From contig NZ_JAIOUB010000002.1 in assembly GCF_019931215.1 (NCBI RefSeq), forward strand, positions 248,001-312,000: DNA of 64,000 nt, written 5' to 3'. This document shows positions 32,843 through 42,003 of this stretch, in pieces (within the stretch, counting starts at the first letter, position 1; each line of letters starts with the position of its first letter). Below the pieces are notes generated by a model. It ran no database searches and had not been told where the DNA came from. It saw only the letters and a list, made by a program, of their open reading frames with translations. The stretch is from Alcanivorax limicola. Its GTDB lineage: Bacteria > Pseudomonadota > Gammaproteobacteria > Pseudomonadales > Alcanivoracaceae. The position numbers were made by a program, and so were the translations under genes.

Positions 32843-33733
32843 TTACCGGCAGCGCCGGAACGCCAGCGCGTCGGCAAAATGCACCCGCTCAAGATCCGGG
32901 TGATGCCAGTCAGTAATTTCGCCCGCACCCAGTACCAGCATGCCGCCCGGGGCAAGCTTTTCTGCAAGTCGCGTGACGATTTGCCGTTTCCGCCAACGAC
33001 GAAAATAAATCAGCATGTTCTGGCAAAAAATGATGTCCATATCCCGGATCGGCGCCTGTTGCAGATCCAGCACATTCAATCGTGCGAAACACACTCTGTC
33101 ACGCAACGCGTCCTGCACCTGGTATTCGCGCTCGTTGAGCTGGCGAAAGTAGCGTTCGCGCAGTGCCGGATCTATGCGCTCCACTTTGCGCGAGCCGTAT
33201 ATCGCTTTGCGCGCCTTGGCCAGCGTGGGCAGGCTGATATCCGTTGCCGTGATGCCGTAGTAGTCCGAGGACTTGCGCGCCTGGAACTGCTCGCTGATCA
33301 CCATGGCCAGTGAATACGGCTCTTCGCCGGTGGAGCAACCGACACTCCAGACATCCAGCGACGATTTCGGCGGCCGCTCATCAATAAAGCGCTGCACGTA
33401 TTCTTCTACCAGTGCATAGGAACCCGGGTGCCGGAAGAAACTGGTTTCCTGCACGGTCAGGCGATCCACCAGCACCGACCACTCCATGGCCTTGGCGCCG
33501 GTGGAACCGGCAACCAGCTGCTGGTAGTAGTGGTCGTAGTCGTCCAGCGCCAGTTCGCGCATACGCACGGCGAGACTGTTTTCCAGAAACGGCTTGCGCT
33601 CCGGATGAAGTGTCATCCCGGTACGCTCCTCAAGGAGCGTTTTCCAGAGCTCGAACTGTTCCGAGCTCATTTCCGGGGTGCTGCGAATGGACCAGCTATT
33701 CGTCACGTTCGTCACTGCGGGGCTCGGTCTCAT
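32843..33733 (-). CDS. pilK: PilK, CheR-like receptor methyltransferase
   Basis: 296 residues. The CheR architecture is clear: an N-terminal helical domain (WKTLLEERTGMTLHPERKPF), the SAM site SVGCSTGEEPYSLAMV, and later IIFCQNMLIYF with LAPGGMLVLGAGE. It would methylate glutamates on PilJ for adaptation. The start at 33733 is supported by GGAG eight bases upstream; an internal Met at residue 22 is a weaker alternative. It lies between pilJ and chpA on the same strand, with short gaps. Confidence 0.93.
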   Translation of the reverse strand: MRPSPAVTNVTNSWSIRSTPEMSSEQFELWKTLLEERTGMTLHPERKPFLENSLAVRMRELALDDYDHYYQQLVAGSTGAKAMEWSVLVDRLTVQETSFFRHPGSYALVEEYVQRFIDERPPKSSLDVWSVGCSTGEEPYSLAMVISEQFQARKSSDYYGITATDISLPTLAKARKAIYGSRKVERIDPALRERYFRQLNEREYQVQDALRDRVCFARLNVLDLQQAPIRDMDIIFCQNMLIYFRRWRKRQIVTRLAEKLAPGGMLVLGAGEITDWHHPDLERVHFADALAFRRCR

Positions 33734-33765
33734 GGTCCCGTCTCCGGAACCGGCTTACACCGGCA

Positions 33766-35790
33766 TCAGCTGTGTTCGGGCAGGCGGAAGCCTGCCACCG
33801 AGTTACGCATTTCCTGAGCCATCTCAGCAAGGTTACCAATGGAGCGCGCCGTTGCCGTGGTACCGGCAGAGGTCTGCGAGGTAATCTCCTGAATAACGTT
33901 CATGGTGTTGGAAATATGACCAGCAGATGCTGCCTGCTGGCGCGCGGCGTTGGAGATGTTCTGAATCAGGTCCGCCAGGTTCTTGGATACCGATTCGATT
34001 TCTTCCAGAGCCACACCCGCATCCTGTGCCAGGCGCGCCCCCTTCACCACTTCTGCCGTGGTGTGTTCCATGGAAATAACGGCTTCGTTGGTATCCGTCT
34101 GAATGGTTTTTACCAGGGTTTCAATCTGCTTGGTGGCCGCAGCAGAACGTTCCGCGAGGCGCTGTACTTCGTCCGCAACCACCGCAAAGCCCCGGCCTGC
34201 CTCGCCCGCCATGGACGCCTGAATCGCCGCGTTCAACGCCAGAATGTTGGTCTGATCGGCAATGTCGTTAATCAACGATACGATGTCACCAATCTCCTGG
34301 GACGATTCACCCAGACGCTTGATCCGTTTCGAGGTTTCCTGAATCTGCTCACGGATGGTATCCATACCGTGGATGGTCGCCTGTACCACTTCGGCGCCCT
34401 TGTTGGCGATGGCTACCGCGCGTTCCGCTACCGCGGCCGATTCGGCGGCGTTGGCAGATACCTGGTCAATGGACACCGCCATTTCGTTCACCGCCGCCGA
34501 GGCGCCGGCAATTTCCTGCGCCTGGTGCTCGGATGCTTCCGCAAGGTGCATTGCGGTCGACTGGGTTTCCTGGGCCGCCGAGGCCACCTGCACCGCTGTC
34601 TGGTTAATGGTTTGTACCAGAGAGCGCAGCTGGTCAATGGAGTAGTTGATGGAGTCGGCGATGGCCCCGGTGAAGTCCTCGGTTACCGTCGCCTGAACGG
34701 TAAGGTCACCATCAGCCAGGTCACCCAGCTCATCCAGCAGACGCAGAATCGCCGCCTGGTTCCGTTGGTTCTCGGCTTCCAGCTCGTCCCGCTGCGTCTG
34801 CGCGAAACGCTGGCGGAAGGCAACGATGATGCCGATCAGGAACAGAGCCAGAGCACTGAACAGCAGGCCGACCGTCACCGACGGGAATACGCCACCAGTG
34901 GAGGCTTCGAACTGGTTGTTCAGCTCGGTGGCTTCCGCCAGCAGATCCTGAGTACGGCGGAAAATATTGTCGGCGGCCGCCCGAACCTCGAACAGCTCCG
35001 GGGCAGTCTCCAGAATCTGGTCGACAGACTGGTTGACGAATTCATCGAACAGATCAGCAATTTCTGCGAGGAAGTCCAGCGCTTCGGGATCGTCGACCTG
35101 GGTGATGCCCTGGGCGGCGTCGCCTTCGATCATACCGTTGAGCACGCGCTCGAACAGGGCGGCATCACGACCGAACGCATCGGCAGCCACGACAGAACCG
35201 TCACCGCCGTCCAGAACACGGGCAATGGAACGTACAATACGCTCGGCCAGCCAGGACTGGCGCTGGGCGTAAGCGACCTGATCCGATGCGGCGCCATAGC
35301 CGATCATGATTTCAACAACCGCTTCGTATTCAGCCTGCAGGGCGGGAATGGTCTGGGCCAGGGTGTCTGCCTCTTCGTGCAGATCGATAACGGTATCTTC
35401 CCCGTTAAGAATAATCTCTGCGTTGCGACGCACATCAAGCCAGGTCGCGTTCAGGCGCTCTCGCAGCGCGGCATCCGCCGAGCCCGCGTCGCTGACCTCG
35501 TCCCAGGCTCTCTGAAACTGGTTACGGGCATCGCTGAGCAGCTCAAACGCTTCGGCGTTACCCGCCGCCGCTTCCAGTGCGCTCTTCGCAATCTGCTGAG
35601 AAATGACTCGCATGTCCGACGCAGAGGTTACCTGCTCCTTCGCCACGCCGGCCTGATACGCCAGCAAGGCGAACGTGAATACTGCCGCGACTGTCGCCAG
35701 CACCGCGCCAAAAACAAGGCCCAGGCTCAACGGGCCAGCGCCCGCGCCGCCGCGCAGCTTGGCAAACAGTTCTCCCGAATTGAACTTCAT
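33766..35790 (-). CDS. pilJ: PilJ, methyl-accepting chemotaxis protein of twitching motility
   Basis: 674 residues. A first membrane helix ([22 protein letters not shown]) is followed by a periplasmic region of about 260 residues with repeated helical PilJ-type modules. The second helix is [21 protein letters not shown], then a HAMP-like segment. The cytoplasmic coiled coil carries the signalling tip, recognisable as [20 protein letters not shown] and [18 protein letters not shown]. In Pseudomonas PilJ senses pilus state through PilA contact and signals to ChpA. It is flanked by pilI and pilK, as in the conserved operon. Confidence 0.95.
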   Translation of the reverse strand: MKFNSGELFAKLRGGAGAGPLSLGLVFGAVLATVAAVFTFALLAYQAGVAKEQVTSASDMRVISQQIAKSALEAAAGNAEAFELLSDARNQFQRAWDEVSDAGSADAALRERLNATWLDVRRNAEIILNGEDTVIDLHEEADTLAQTIPALQAEYEAVVEIMIGYGAASDQVAYAQRQSWLAERIVRSIARVLDGGDGSVVAADAFGRDAALFERVLNGMIEGDAAQGITQVDDPEALDFLAEIADLFDEFVNQSVDQILETAPELFEVRAAADNIFRRTQDLLAEATELNNQFEASTGGVFPSVTVGLLFSALALFLIGIIVAFRQRFAQTQRDELEAENQRNQAAILRLLDELGDLADGDLTVQATVTEDFTGAIADSINYSIDQLRSLVQTINQTAVQVASAAQETQSTAMHLAEASEHQAQEIAGASAAVNEMAVSIDQVSANAAESAAVAERAVAIANKGAEVVQATIHGMDTIREQIQETSKRIKRLGESSQEIGDIVSLINDIADQTNILALNAAIQASMAGEAGRGFAVVADEVQRLAERSAAATKQIETLVKTIQTDTNEAVISMEHTTAEVVKGARLAQDAGVALEEIESVSKNLADLIQNISNAARQQAASAGHISNTMNVIQEITSQTSAGTTATARSIGNLAEMAQEMRNSVAGFRLPEHS

Positions 35791-35839
35791 AACTCTGGCT
35801 CCCGGCCTGGCTTTTCGCTCGTTTTATTAGCGTCCCCGA

Positions 35840-36385
35840 TCACCCGGTGCGGGCAACCTGTAGAAATCTTGGATCATCGGCAAGCTGGAACAGACTGAAT
35901 ACTGCCCATAACTCGCCATCACGCATGTAGGCGCCCCGGGTATAGGGCGTCACGGCAGCGTCTGCCGCTGGCGGCTCGGCCATGAAGCCGTCCACCGGAA
36001 AATGTTGCATCCCCAGCACCTCATCCACGGCCAGGCCGGTGTAGAGATCGCCCTCGTCGATCACCAGCAGGCGCCGACGACGCTCCTGCAAGGTGGACAT
36101 TTTGTCGAGGAAGCCGGTGAGATCCATCACCGTCATCAGGCGGCCACGCACGTTGGCCACTCCTTTCATCCAGCTCAGCACGCCCGGCACCCGGGTGTAG
36201 GGTGGCACCTTGAGAATTTCAGAGACTTCGTCCAGTGGCGCCACATAGCGCACACCGTCCAGAATAAAGCCGATCCCGCTCCAGTAACGGACCAGATCCT
36301 GCTTGGAGGGCAGCTCCGCAGCCTTGTCGCGGCAGCGAAAATAATACTCTGCCAGCTTGATGTAGGCTGCTGATGCTGCGCTCAT
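35840..36385 (-). CDS. pilI: PilI, CheW-like adaptor
   Basis: 181 residues with a CheW fold: YWSGIGFILDGVRYVAPLDE, VPGVLSWMKGVANVRGRLMTV and LVIDEGDLYTGLAVDEVLGMQHF. It would link PilJ to ChpA. The N-terminal 35 residues form a helix before the fold. It lies 26 bases after pilH and 49 bases before pilJ, in the standard Pil-Chp order. Confidence 0.93.
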   Translation of the reverse strand: MSAASAAYIKLAEYYFRCRDKAAELPSKQDLVRYWSGIGFILDGVRYVAPLDEVSEILKVPPYTRVPGVLSWMKGVANVRGRLMTVMDLTGFLDKMSTLQERRRRLLVIDEGDLYTGLAVDEVLGMQHFPVDGFMAEPPAADAAVTPYTRGAYMRDGELWAVFSLFQLADDPRFLQVARTG

Positions 36386-36411
36386 CCCCGCTTACCCCCT
36401 AAATGTGCTCA

Positions 36412-36780
36412 TCAGCCGCCGGCCAGCAGTCTGTCGACCGTGCTGATCAGCACCGCTTCATCCACCGGCTTGGTCAGGTAGTCTTTGGCCCCCTGACGCT
36501 TGCCCCAGACGCGGTCCGTCTCCTGATCCTTGGTCGTGACGATCACAATCGGGATTTCCGCTGTGTCGGCGCCCTTGGTCAGCTGACGGGTGGCCTGGAA
36601 TCCGTTCAGACCCGGCATGACCACGTCCATCAGTACCAGATCCGGATGTTCCGCCCGGGCCACGGCCACGCCGTCGGCACCGTTTGCTGCTTCGAGCACT
36701 TCGTGCCCGTGTTTCTCGAGGATCTCCCGGAACTTGTATGTTTCCGTCGGAGAATCATCCACGATCAGAATGCGTGCCAT
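36412..36780 (-). CDS. pilH: PilH, single-domain response regulator
   Basis: 122 residues, a stand-alone receiver. The acidic pair is in ILIVDDSPTE, the phospho-accepting Asp is D52 in LVLMDVVMPGLNG, the switch Thr is in IVIVTTKDQE and the Lys is in DYLTKPVDE. In Pseudomonas PilH opposes PilG and is linked to pilus retraction through PilT. It follows pilG by 43 bases. All active-site residues are present. Confidence 0.95.
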   Translation of the reverse strand: MARILIVDDSPTETYKFREILEKHGHEVLEAANGADGVAVARAEHPDLVLMDVVMPGLNGFQATRQLTKGADTAEIPIVIVTTKDQETDRVWGKRQGAKDYLTKPVDEAVLISTVDRLLAGG

Positions 36781-36823
36781 AGTATCCTCTTACTCTGCTG
36801 CCGACCCGTCAGGCAGGAAGCCT

Positions 36824-37207
36824 CTAGTTAGCCATATGCGCGCGAATCGCGCCAAGCAACTCTTCTTTCGAAAACGGCTTGGTCAGGTATTCGTCGGAGC
36901 CCACGATACGCCCTTTCGCCTTATCAAACAGCCCGTCTTTGCTCGACAGCATGATTACCGGGGTGCTTTTGAAGGCGCTGTTGTTCTTGATCAGCGCGCA
37001 AGTCTGATAGCCATCCAGCCGGGGCATCATGATATCAACGAAGATGATATTGGGCCGGGTATCAGCAATCTTGGCCAGGGCATCGAAGCCGTCAGTCGCT
37101 GTAATGACGGTGCATCCGGCCTTCTGCAACAAGGTTTCTGCGGTGCGACGAATCGTCTTGGAGTCGTCGATCACCATTACCTTGAGATCCTGAAAATTGT
37201 CAGTCAT
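36824..37207 (-). CDS. pilG: PilG, single-domain response regulator
   Basis: 127 residues, a receiver domain with the acidic pair in VMVIDDSKTIRR, Asp D58 in IIFVDIMMPRLDGYQ, switch Ser in VIMLSSKDGLFDKAKG and Lys in DEYLTKPFSKEE. Phosphorylated PilG promotes pilus extension and adenylate cyclase activity in Pseudomonas. It is the first gene of the Pil-Chp operon, divergent from gshB. The upstream 338-base gap should contain the operon promoter. Confidence 0.95.
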   Translation of the reverse strand: MTDNFQDLKVMVIDDSKTIRRTAETLLQKAGCTVITATDGFDALAKIADTRPNIIFVDIMMPRLDGYQTCALIKNNSAFKSTPVIMLSSKDGLFDKAKGRIVGSDEYLTKPFSKEELLGAIRAHMAN

Positions 37208-37545
37208 GGAAACTGCCTTTAACCGTGAACCGAAGTGGAAGGCGTAACATATTGTTTTATATGCCTTTTATTCTGCTGTCAGGCGCCATCGCCTGGTTCC
37301 GTGCCCCTGGCTGAGTTTTTTAACATAGTTTCCACATTCAATCTATAAAACCCTGGCAGCATTGAGAAAAGGCTCCCATCGGGGCGCGGGCATTGCTACT
37401 ATCCCGATGCTCGCGATACACCTCTCGAGCACCGCAACGCGCCGACACGAGCACTGGCCTGCGGGTACATTGCCAGGGCACATTGCCACATATTCATCGA
37501 TCACCCGTTTTCATTACAATAGCGGGTATCCGAGCGGGGTCTGCC
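37208..37545. promoter_or_regulatory. Divergent pilG/gshB intergenic region
   Basis: 338 bases without a gene. It is AT-richer than its surroundings near 37240-37350. A hairpin CAGGCG-ccat-CGCCTG lies at 37280-37295. A TACAAT box at 37515-37520 is placed 25 bases before the gshB start and may be its -10, but the paired -35 is poor. No clear promoter for pilG could be picked by eye. Frames extending gshB upstream lack a ribosome site. Confidence 0.5.
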
Positions 37546-38502
37546 ATGTCCGTCACCGTCGGGGTCGTGATGGACCCCATTGCCAAGATCAAACCCTGGA
37601 AAGACAGCACCTTTGCCATGCTGCTGGAGGCCCAGCGCCGTGGCTGGCCCGTGCTGTACATGGAGCCGGGCGACCTGTACGTGCGCGATGGCCGCACGTT
37701 CGCCGGCGCCCGCCCCCTCACCGTCACCGACCAGCTGGAGCAGTTCTTCAGCCTGGGCGAGTCCCGCAATCTGGACCTCGCCGATCTGGATATCGTGCTG
37801 ATGCGCCAGGACCCGCCGTTCAACACCGAATACGTTTACACCACCTATCTGCTTGAAAAGGCAGAGCGCGAGGGCGTGCTGGTGGTCAACCGGCCCGGCA
37901 GCGTGCGGGACTGCAACGAGAAGCTGTTTGCCACCGAATTCCCCCAGTGCTGCGTACCAACCCTGGTGACCAGCCGCGCCGACCTGCTCAAGGATTTTGT
38001 GCGGGAATTCGGTGACACCGTGATGAAACCCCTGGACGGCATGGGCGGCAGCAACATCTTCCGGGTGCAGCGCGACAGCCCCAATATCAGCGTGGTGATC
38101 GAAGTCCTGACCCAGCACGGTCGCACGCCGATCATGGTGCAGCGCTACATCCCCGAGATTACCCAGGGCGACAAACGCATCCTGATGATCAACGGCGAAC
38201 CGGTGCCCTATGCCCTGGCGCGCATCCCGCAGAAAGGCGAGTTCCGCGGCAACCTGGCCGCCGGTGGCACGGGCGAGGGTCGCGAGCTGACCGACCGCGA
38301 CCGCTGGATCTGCGAGCAGGTCGGGCCCACGCTGAAGCGCAAGGGCCTGTACTTCGTCGGCCTGGACGTGATCGGCGACTACCTCACCGAGATCAACGTC
38401 ACCAGCCCCACCTGCATCCGCGAGTTGGACAAGCAGTTCGGCATCAACATCGCCGGCGATCTGTTTGATTCGCTGCTGACCCTGAAGCAGGGCAAGGGCT
38501 GA
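37546..38502 (+). CDS. gshB: Glutathione synthetase
   Basis: 318 residues, normal GshB length, from the ATG at 37546 (MSVTVGVVMDPIAKIKPWKD). The N-terminal MDPI motif, the central DPPFNTEYVYTTYLLE, the ATP-grasp segment VMKPLDGMGGSNIFRV and the C-terminal LYFVGLDVIGDYLTEINVTS are all diagnostic. It joins gamma-glutamylcysteine and glycine using ATP. It is followed after 2 bases by tonB, the arrangement known from Pseudomonas. Glutathione supplied here would serve the GST and hydroquinone reductase genes of the window. Confidence 0.97.
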   Translation: MSVTVGVVMDPIAKIKPWKDSTFAMLLEAQRRGWPVLYMEPGDLYVRDGRTFAGARPLTVTDQLEQFFSLGESRNLDLADLDIVLMRQDPPFNTEYVYTTYLLEKAEREGVLVVNRPGSVRDCNEKLFATEFPQCCVPTLVTSRADLLKDFVREFGDTVMKPLDGMGGSNIFRVQRDSPNISVVIEVLTQHGRTPIMVQRYIPEITQGDKRILMINGEPVPYALARIPQKGEFRGNLAAGGTGEGRELTDRDRWICEQVGPTLKRKGLYFVGLDVIGDYLTEINVTSPTCIRELDKQFGINIAGDLFDSLLTLKQGKG

Positions 38503-38504
38503 AC

Positions 38505-39383
38505 GTGGCTCAAACCAGCGCACCCGTTTCACCCGGAGACCGCCTCAGCTTCACGCTGTTTCTGGCGGCGGCCATCCATGCCACGCTGATATTCGGTGTC
38601 GGCTTTGCACCGGAGCGCCCGGCGGCTGGCGCGCGCACGCTGGAAGTCACCCTGACCCAGCACCGCAGCGAGCAGGCGCCGGAGGATGCGGACTTCATCG
38701 CCCAGGCCAATCAGGTCGGCTCCGGCGACCTGGCCGACAAGGCCGAGCTCACGACCACCGAGCTGAGTGACTTTGCCGACAGCAAGATCGAACGGGTACA
38801 ACTGGACACCCCCAGCGTACTGGAGCGTCGCGAGCGCGTGGCCCAGCAGTTGGTCATCACCACCGAGGGCATGTCATCCCGACAGGTCAATTCACGGCCC
38901 GAACAGGAAGAACCCCCGGTGCCACTCCCGGAGGCCGACAGGGAATCCCTGGACGCCATGAGCCAGGAAATCGCCAGCCTGCAGGCACGGCTGGACAGCC
39001 AGCGCCAGGCCTACGCCAAACGCCCCCGCGTGCACCGCGTGACGTCGGTATCCGCCAAGGCGCATTTCGAGGCGCTGTACATCGATGCCTTTCGCCGTGA
39101 TGTGGAAGAAGCCGGCACCCGCAACTTCCCCAGCCGCGCACTGAGCCAGCAGACCTTCGGCAATGTGCGGTTGATGGTCGCGATCAACGCCGATGGCAGT
39201 GTCCGTGATGTGGAAATCCTGCAATCCTCCGGCCATGGCTTCCTGGATCAGGCGGCCGTGCAGAGCGTGCGGCTGGCGGCGCCGTTTGCGCCCTTCACCG
39301 GCGAGATGCGCGAGCGGGCCGACATTCTGGAGATCATCCGCACCTGGCGTTTTGACCCCAGACAGATCGTCACCAGCCACTGA
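38505..39383 (+). CDS. tonB3: TonB-family energy transducer (TonB3-like)
   Basis: 292 residues beginning with GTG at 38505, two bases after the gshB stop. An N-terminal signal-anchor helix (LSFTLFLAAAIHATLIFGVGF) carries the conserved His in the membrane. A charged linker includes a predicted coiled coil (EADRESLDAMSQEIASLQAR) and lacks the usual Pro-rich repeats. The C-terminal TonB domain is FGNVRLMVAINADGSVRDVEILQSSG to IIRTWRF. In P. aeruginosa the gene at this exact place, tonB3, is needed for twitching and pilus assembly. The same role is likely here by position. Confidence 0.88.
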   Translation: MAQTSAPVSPGDRLSFTLFLAAAIHATLIFGVGFAPERPAAGARTLEVTLTQHRSEQAPEDADFIAQANQVGSGDLADKAELTTTELSDFADSKIERVQLDTPSVLERRERVAQQLVITTEGMSSRQVNSRPEQEEPPVPLPEADRESLDAMSQEIASLQARLDSQRQAYAKRPRVHRVTSVSAKAHFEALYIDAFRRDVEEAGTRNFPSRALSQQTFGNVRLMVAINADGSVRDVEILQSSGHGFLDQAAVQSVRLAAPFAPFTGEMRERADILEIIRTWRFDPRQIVTSH

Positions 39384-39448
39384 CGGCCCTTCCCGGCAGG
39401 CGTCACAGCACGCTTGCTCAGGGACCGCCACACACTGATACTGCGCTC

Positions 39449-40006
39449 ATGTCATCTTTTGCCAACCAGCTGCTGATCGCCATGCCCCAAATGGCGGACC
39501 CTGCCTTCTACCGGACCGTGACCTATGTCGTTGAGCACACCGACGACGGCGCCATGGGGCTGATCATCAATCAGCCCCTGAGCATGTCGTTAGCGCAGCT
39601 GTTCGACGATCTGAACATCACACCCCGCGTCAATATCGATGCGGCACACGCCGTGGTCTGCGGCGGGCCCGTGCAGACCGATACCGGTTTTGTATTGCAC
39701 CCGGCCACCGAACGCGCCTGGAACGCCTCCCTCATGTTGCCGGACGGTCTGAGCATGACCACCTCGAAGGATGTGCTGGAGGCCATTGCCACCGGCACTG
39801 GCCCGGCGCGCGCACTGATTGCGTTGGGCTACGCGGGGTGGGACGCCGGGCAACTGGAAGCCGAAGTGGCCGAGAATGCCTGGCTGACCACCCCGGCCAC
39901 CGAATCGCTGCTGTTCGAAGTGCCGTTTGCTGATCGCTGGCAAGCCGCAGCGCGGCAGCTGGGCATCGACGTGCATTTGCTGTCTACGCAGGCTGGTCAT
40001 GCCTGA
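39449..40006 (+). CDS. yqgE: YqgE/AlgH family protein
   Basis: 185 residues, family length. It starts SSFANQLLIAMPQMADPAFYRTV and has EHTDDGAMGLIINQPL, VVCGGPVQTDTGFVLH and IALGYAGWDAGQLEAE. The family is often next to ruvX and has no firm biochemical role; it was linked to alginate regulation in Pseudomonas. Its stop overlaps the ruvX start by 8 bases. Confidence 0.94.
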   Translation: MSSFANQLLIAMPQMADPAFYRTVTYVVEHTDDGAMGLIINQPLSMSLAQLFDDLNITPRVNIDAAHAVVCGGPVQTDTGFVLHPATERAWNASLMLPDGLSMTTSKDVLEAIATGTGPARALIALGYAGWDAGQLEAEVAENAWLTTPATESLLFEVPFADRWQAAARQLGIDVHLLSTQAGHA

Positions 40007-40451
40007 GGCCGTGTCGGGCGCGACCATCGTTCCACAAACCGTACTGGGCTTTGATTTCGGCACCGGCAAGATCGGCGTGGCGACGGGCCAATCCGTTACC
40101 GGCACCGCCACACCCCTGTCCGCACTGCGCGCCCGGGACGGCATCCCGGACTGGGCCGCCGTGGCGCAGCTGATCGCAGAATGGCAACCCGATGTGCTGG
40201 TGGTAGGATTGCCATTGAATATGGACGCCACCGAAAGTGACCTGAGTCGGCGCACACGCAAGTTTGCCGGGCGCCTCAAGGGCCGTTTCGGCAAGCCTGT
40301 GGCGCTGGTGGACGAGCGCCTGTCTACCCGCGAAGCCCGTGATCGCCTGGGGGAGGCCTATCGCGGTGGCGCCGACCCCAGAGTGGACAGTATGGCCGCT
40401 GCCATACTGATCGAAGCCTATTTCACCGATGGCGCAGGAGACGTGCTGTGA
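39999..40451 (+). CDS. ruvX: Holliday-junction resolvase-like RuvX (YqgF)
   Basis: 150 residues from the ATG at 39999. The RNase H-like fold shows in LGFDFGTGKIGVATGQSVTG, VVGLPLNMDATESDLSRRTRKFA and VALVDERLSTREA with catalytic acids. YqgF acts in 16S rRNA 5' maturation in E. coli and resembles RuvC. It overlaps yqgE by 8 bases and pyrR by 4, so the block is translationally coupled. Confidence 0.94.
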   Translation: MPEAVSGATIVPQTVLGFDFGTGKIGVATGQSVTGTATPLSALRARDGIPDWAAVAQLIAEWQPDVLVVGLPLNMDATESDLSRRTRKFAGRLKGRFGKPVALVDERLSTREARDRLGEAYRGGADPRVDSMAAAILIEAYFTDGAGDVL

Positions 40452-40981
40452 GTGCAGAACAGTTTGACAGCCCGCATATCGAGGGCTTGCTGGACGACAT
40501 GGTCCAGCAACTGCTGGCCCATGTGCGCGACCACGATCTCAACGAGTACGCGCTGGTGGGCATTCATTCCGGCGGAGCCTGGGTCGCTCAGGCGCTGCAC
40601 ACGCGACTGGAGCAGCTGGGCCACAAGGTGGCGCTGGGCACGCTGGATATCAGTTTCTATCGCGACGATTTTTCGCACCGGGGCATGCGCTCGCAGGTAC
40701 GACCGACGGCGCTGCCCTTTGACGTCGACGGCGCACATCTGATTCTGGTGGATGACGCCCTGATGAGCGGACGCACGGCGCGTGCCGCGCTGAACGAATT
40801 GTTCGACTACGGGCGCCCTGCCAGCGTGACGCTGGCCGTGTTGTTCGATATCGGCCAGCGCGAGCTGCCCATCAGTGCGGATATTTGTGGCCAGCGCGTG
40901 GCATTGCCCCCCGGACACCGGGTAGAATTACGCGGACCCACACCGCTTACCGCGGACGTCATCGAAAAAGGGCCACAATGA
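40448..40981 (+). CDS. pyrR: PyrR, bifunctional pyr regulator / uracil phosphoribosyltransferase
   Basis: 177 residues starting with GTG at 40448, which overlaps the ruvX stop as GTGA. The type I phosphoribosyltransferase PRPP motif is [18 protein letters not shown], and the N-terminal [17 protein letters not shown] is the ribose-phosphate loop region. In other bacteria PyrR binds pyr mRNA or makes UMP from uracil. The pyrB ATG overlaps its stop by 4 bases. I see no clear PyrR-type attenuator upstream of pyrB. Confidence 0.93.
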   Translation: MSAEQFDSPHIEGLLDDMVQQLLAHVRDHDLNEYALVGIHSGGAWVAQALHTRLEQLGHKVALGTLDISFYRDDFSHRGMRSQVRPTALPFDVDGAHLILVDDALMSGRTARAALNELFDYGRPASVTLAVLFDIGQRELPISADICGQRVALPPGHRVELRGPTPLTADVIEKGPQ

Positions 40982-42003
40982 TCGCAGCGCCATCATCGGA
41001 TCCCCTGCAACTCACCCGCGACGGTCAGTTGAGGAATTTTATTTCCATCGAAGGCCTGCCCCGCTCCGTTCTCGAACAGATTCTGGATAACGCCGCCTCC
41101 TTCGTGGATGTGGGCGATCGTGCCATCAAGAAAGTCCCCCTGCTGCGCGGCAAGACCGTGGTCAATCTGTTCTTCGAAGCCAGCACCCGCACCCGCACCA
41201 CCTTCGAGCTCGCCGCAAAACGCCTGTCCGCCGACGTGTTGAACATCGACATCGCACGCTCCGCCACCAGCAAGGGCGAGTCGCTGATGGACATGCTGCG
41301 CAACCTGGAAGCCATGGCCAGTGACATGTTCGTGGTGCGCCATGCCGATTCCGGGGCCGCGCACTACATTGCCCGGCACGCCACGCCGGACGTCGCCATC
41401 ATCAACGCCGGGGACGGTCGCCACGAGCACCCGACCCAGGCGATGCTGGATATGTACACGATTCGCCACTACAAGGGCCGCTTCGCCGGTCTGAAAGTCG
41501 CCATCATCGGCGACATTCTGCATTCCCGGGTGGCGCGTTCGCAGATTCATGCCCTGAACATCCTGGGCGCCGAAGAAGTCCGCCTGATCGGGCCGAAAAC
41601 CCTGCTGCCTGCGGACATCGACAGCCTGGGTGTGCGCGTCTTTACCGATCTCGAGCAGGGCCTGCAGGACGTGGATGTGGTGATTGCCCTGCGCCTGCAG
41701 AAAGAACGCATGGATTCCGCACTGCTGCCCTCGGAAACCGAATTCTTCCACCTCTACGGCCTCACGGAAGAGCGGCTGCGCCACGCCCACCCCGACGCCA
41801 TCGTCATGCATCCAGGCCCGATCAACCGGGGCGTGGAAATTGCCTCGGAAGTGGCCGACGGCGAGCGCTCCGTCATTTTGCATCAGGTGACCTTCGGTAT
41901 TGCCGTGCGCATGGCCGTGATGTCCATGTGCATGAGCGGCCGGGAAACGGAACAACCGGGCGGGCGCGCAGATCACGGAGGTTCCCATGCAACCCCGCGC
42001 TGA
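40978..42003 (+). CDS. pyrB: Aspartate carbamoyltransferase catalytic subunit
   Basis: 341 residues from the ATG at 40978. The carbamoyl-phosphate motif [13 protein letters not shown], the [21 protein letters not shown] segment, [18 protein letters not shown] and [12 protein letters not shown] are all present. It condenses carbamoyl phosphate with aspartate, the first committed pyrimidine step. Pseudomonas-type enzymes need the inactive dihydroorotase PyrC' for a stable dodecamer, and that partner follows here with a 17-base overlap. Confidence 0.97.
   Translation: MIAAPSSDPLQLTRDGQLRNFISIEGLPRSVLEQILDNAASFVDVGDRAIKKVPLLRGKTVVNLFFEASTRTRTTFELAAKRLSADVLNIDIARSATSKGESLMDMLRNLEAMASDMFVVRHADSGAAHYIARHATPDVAIINAGDGRHEHPTQAMLDMYTIRHYKGRFAGLKVAIIGDILHSRVARSQIHALNILGAEEVRLIGPKTLLPADIDSLGVRVFTDLEQGLQDVDVVIALRLQKERMDSALLPSETEFFHLYGLTEERLRHAHPDAIVMHPGPINRGVEIASEVADGERSVILHQVTFGIAVRMAVMSMCMSGRETEQPGGRADHGGSHATPR

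Noticed and set aside
33412-35898. 828-codon plus-strand open frame opposite pilJ and pilK
   Set aside because: The opposite strand carries conserved chemotaxis genes; the frame has no recognisable motif and no plausible ribosome site.
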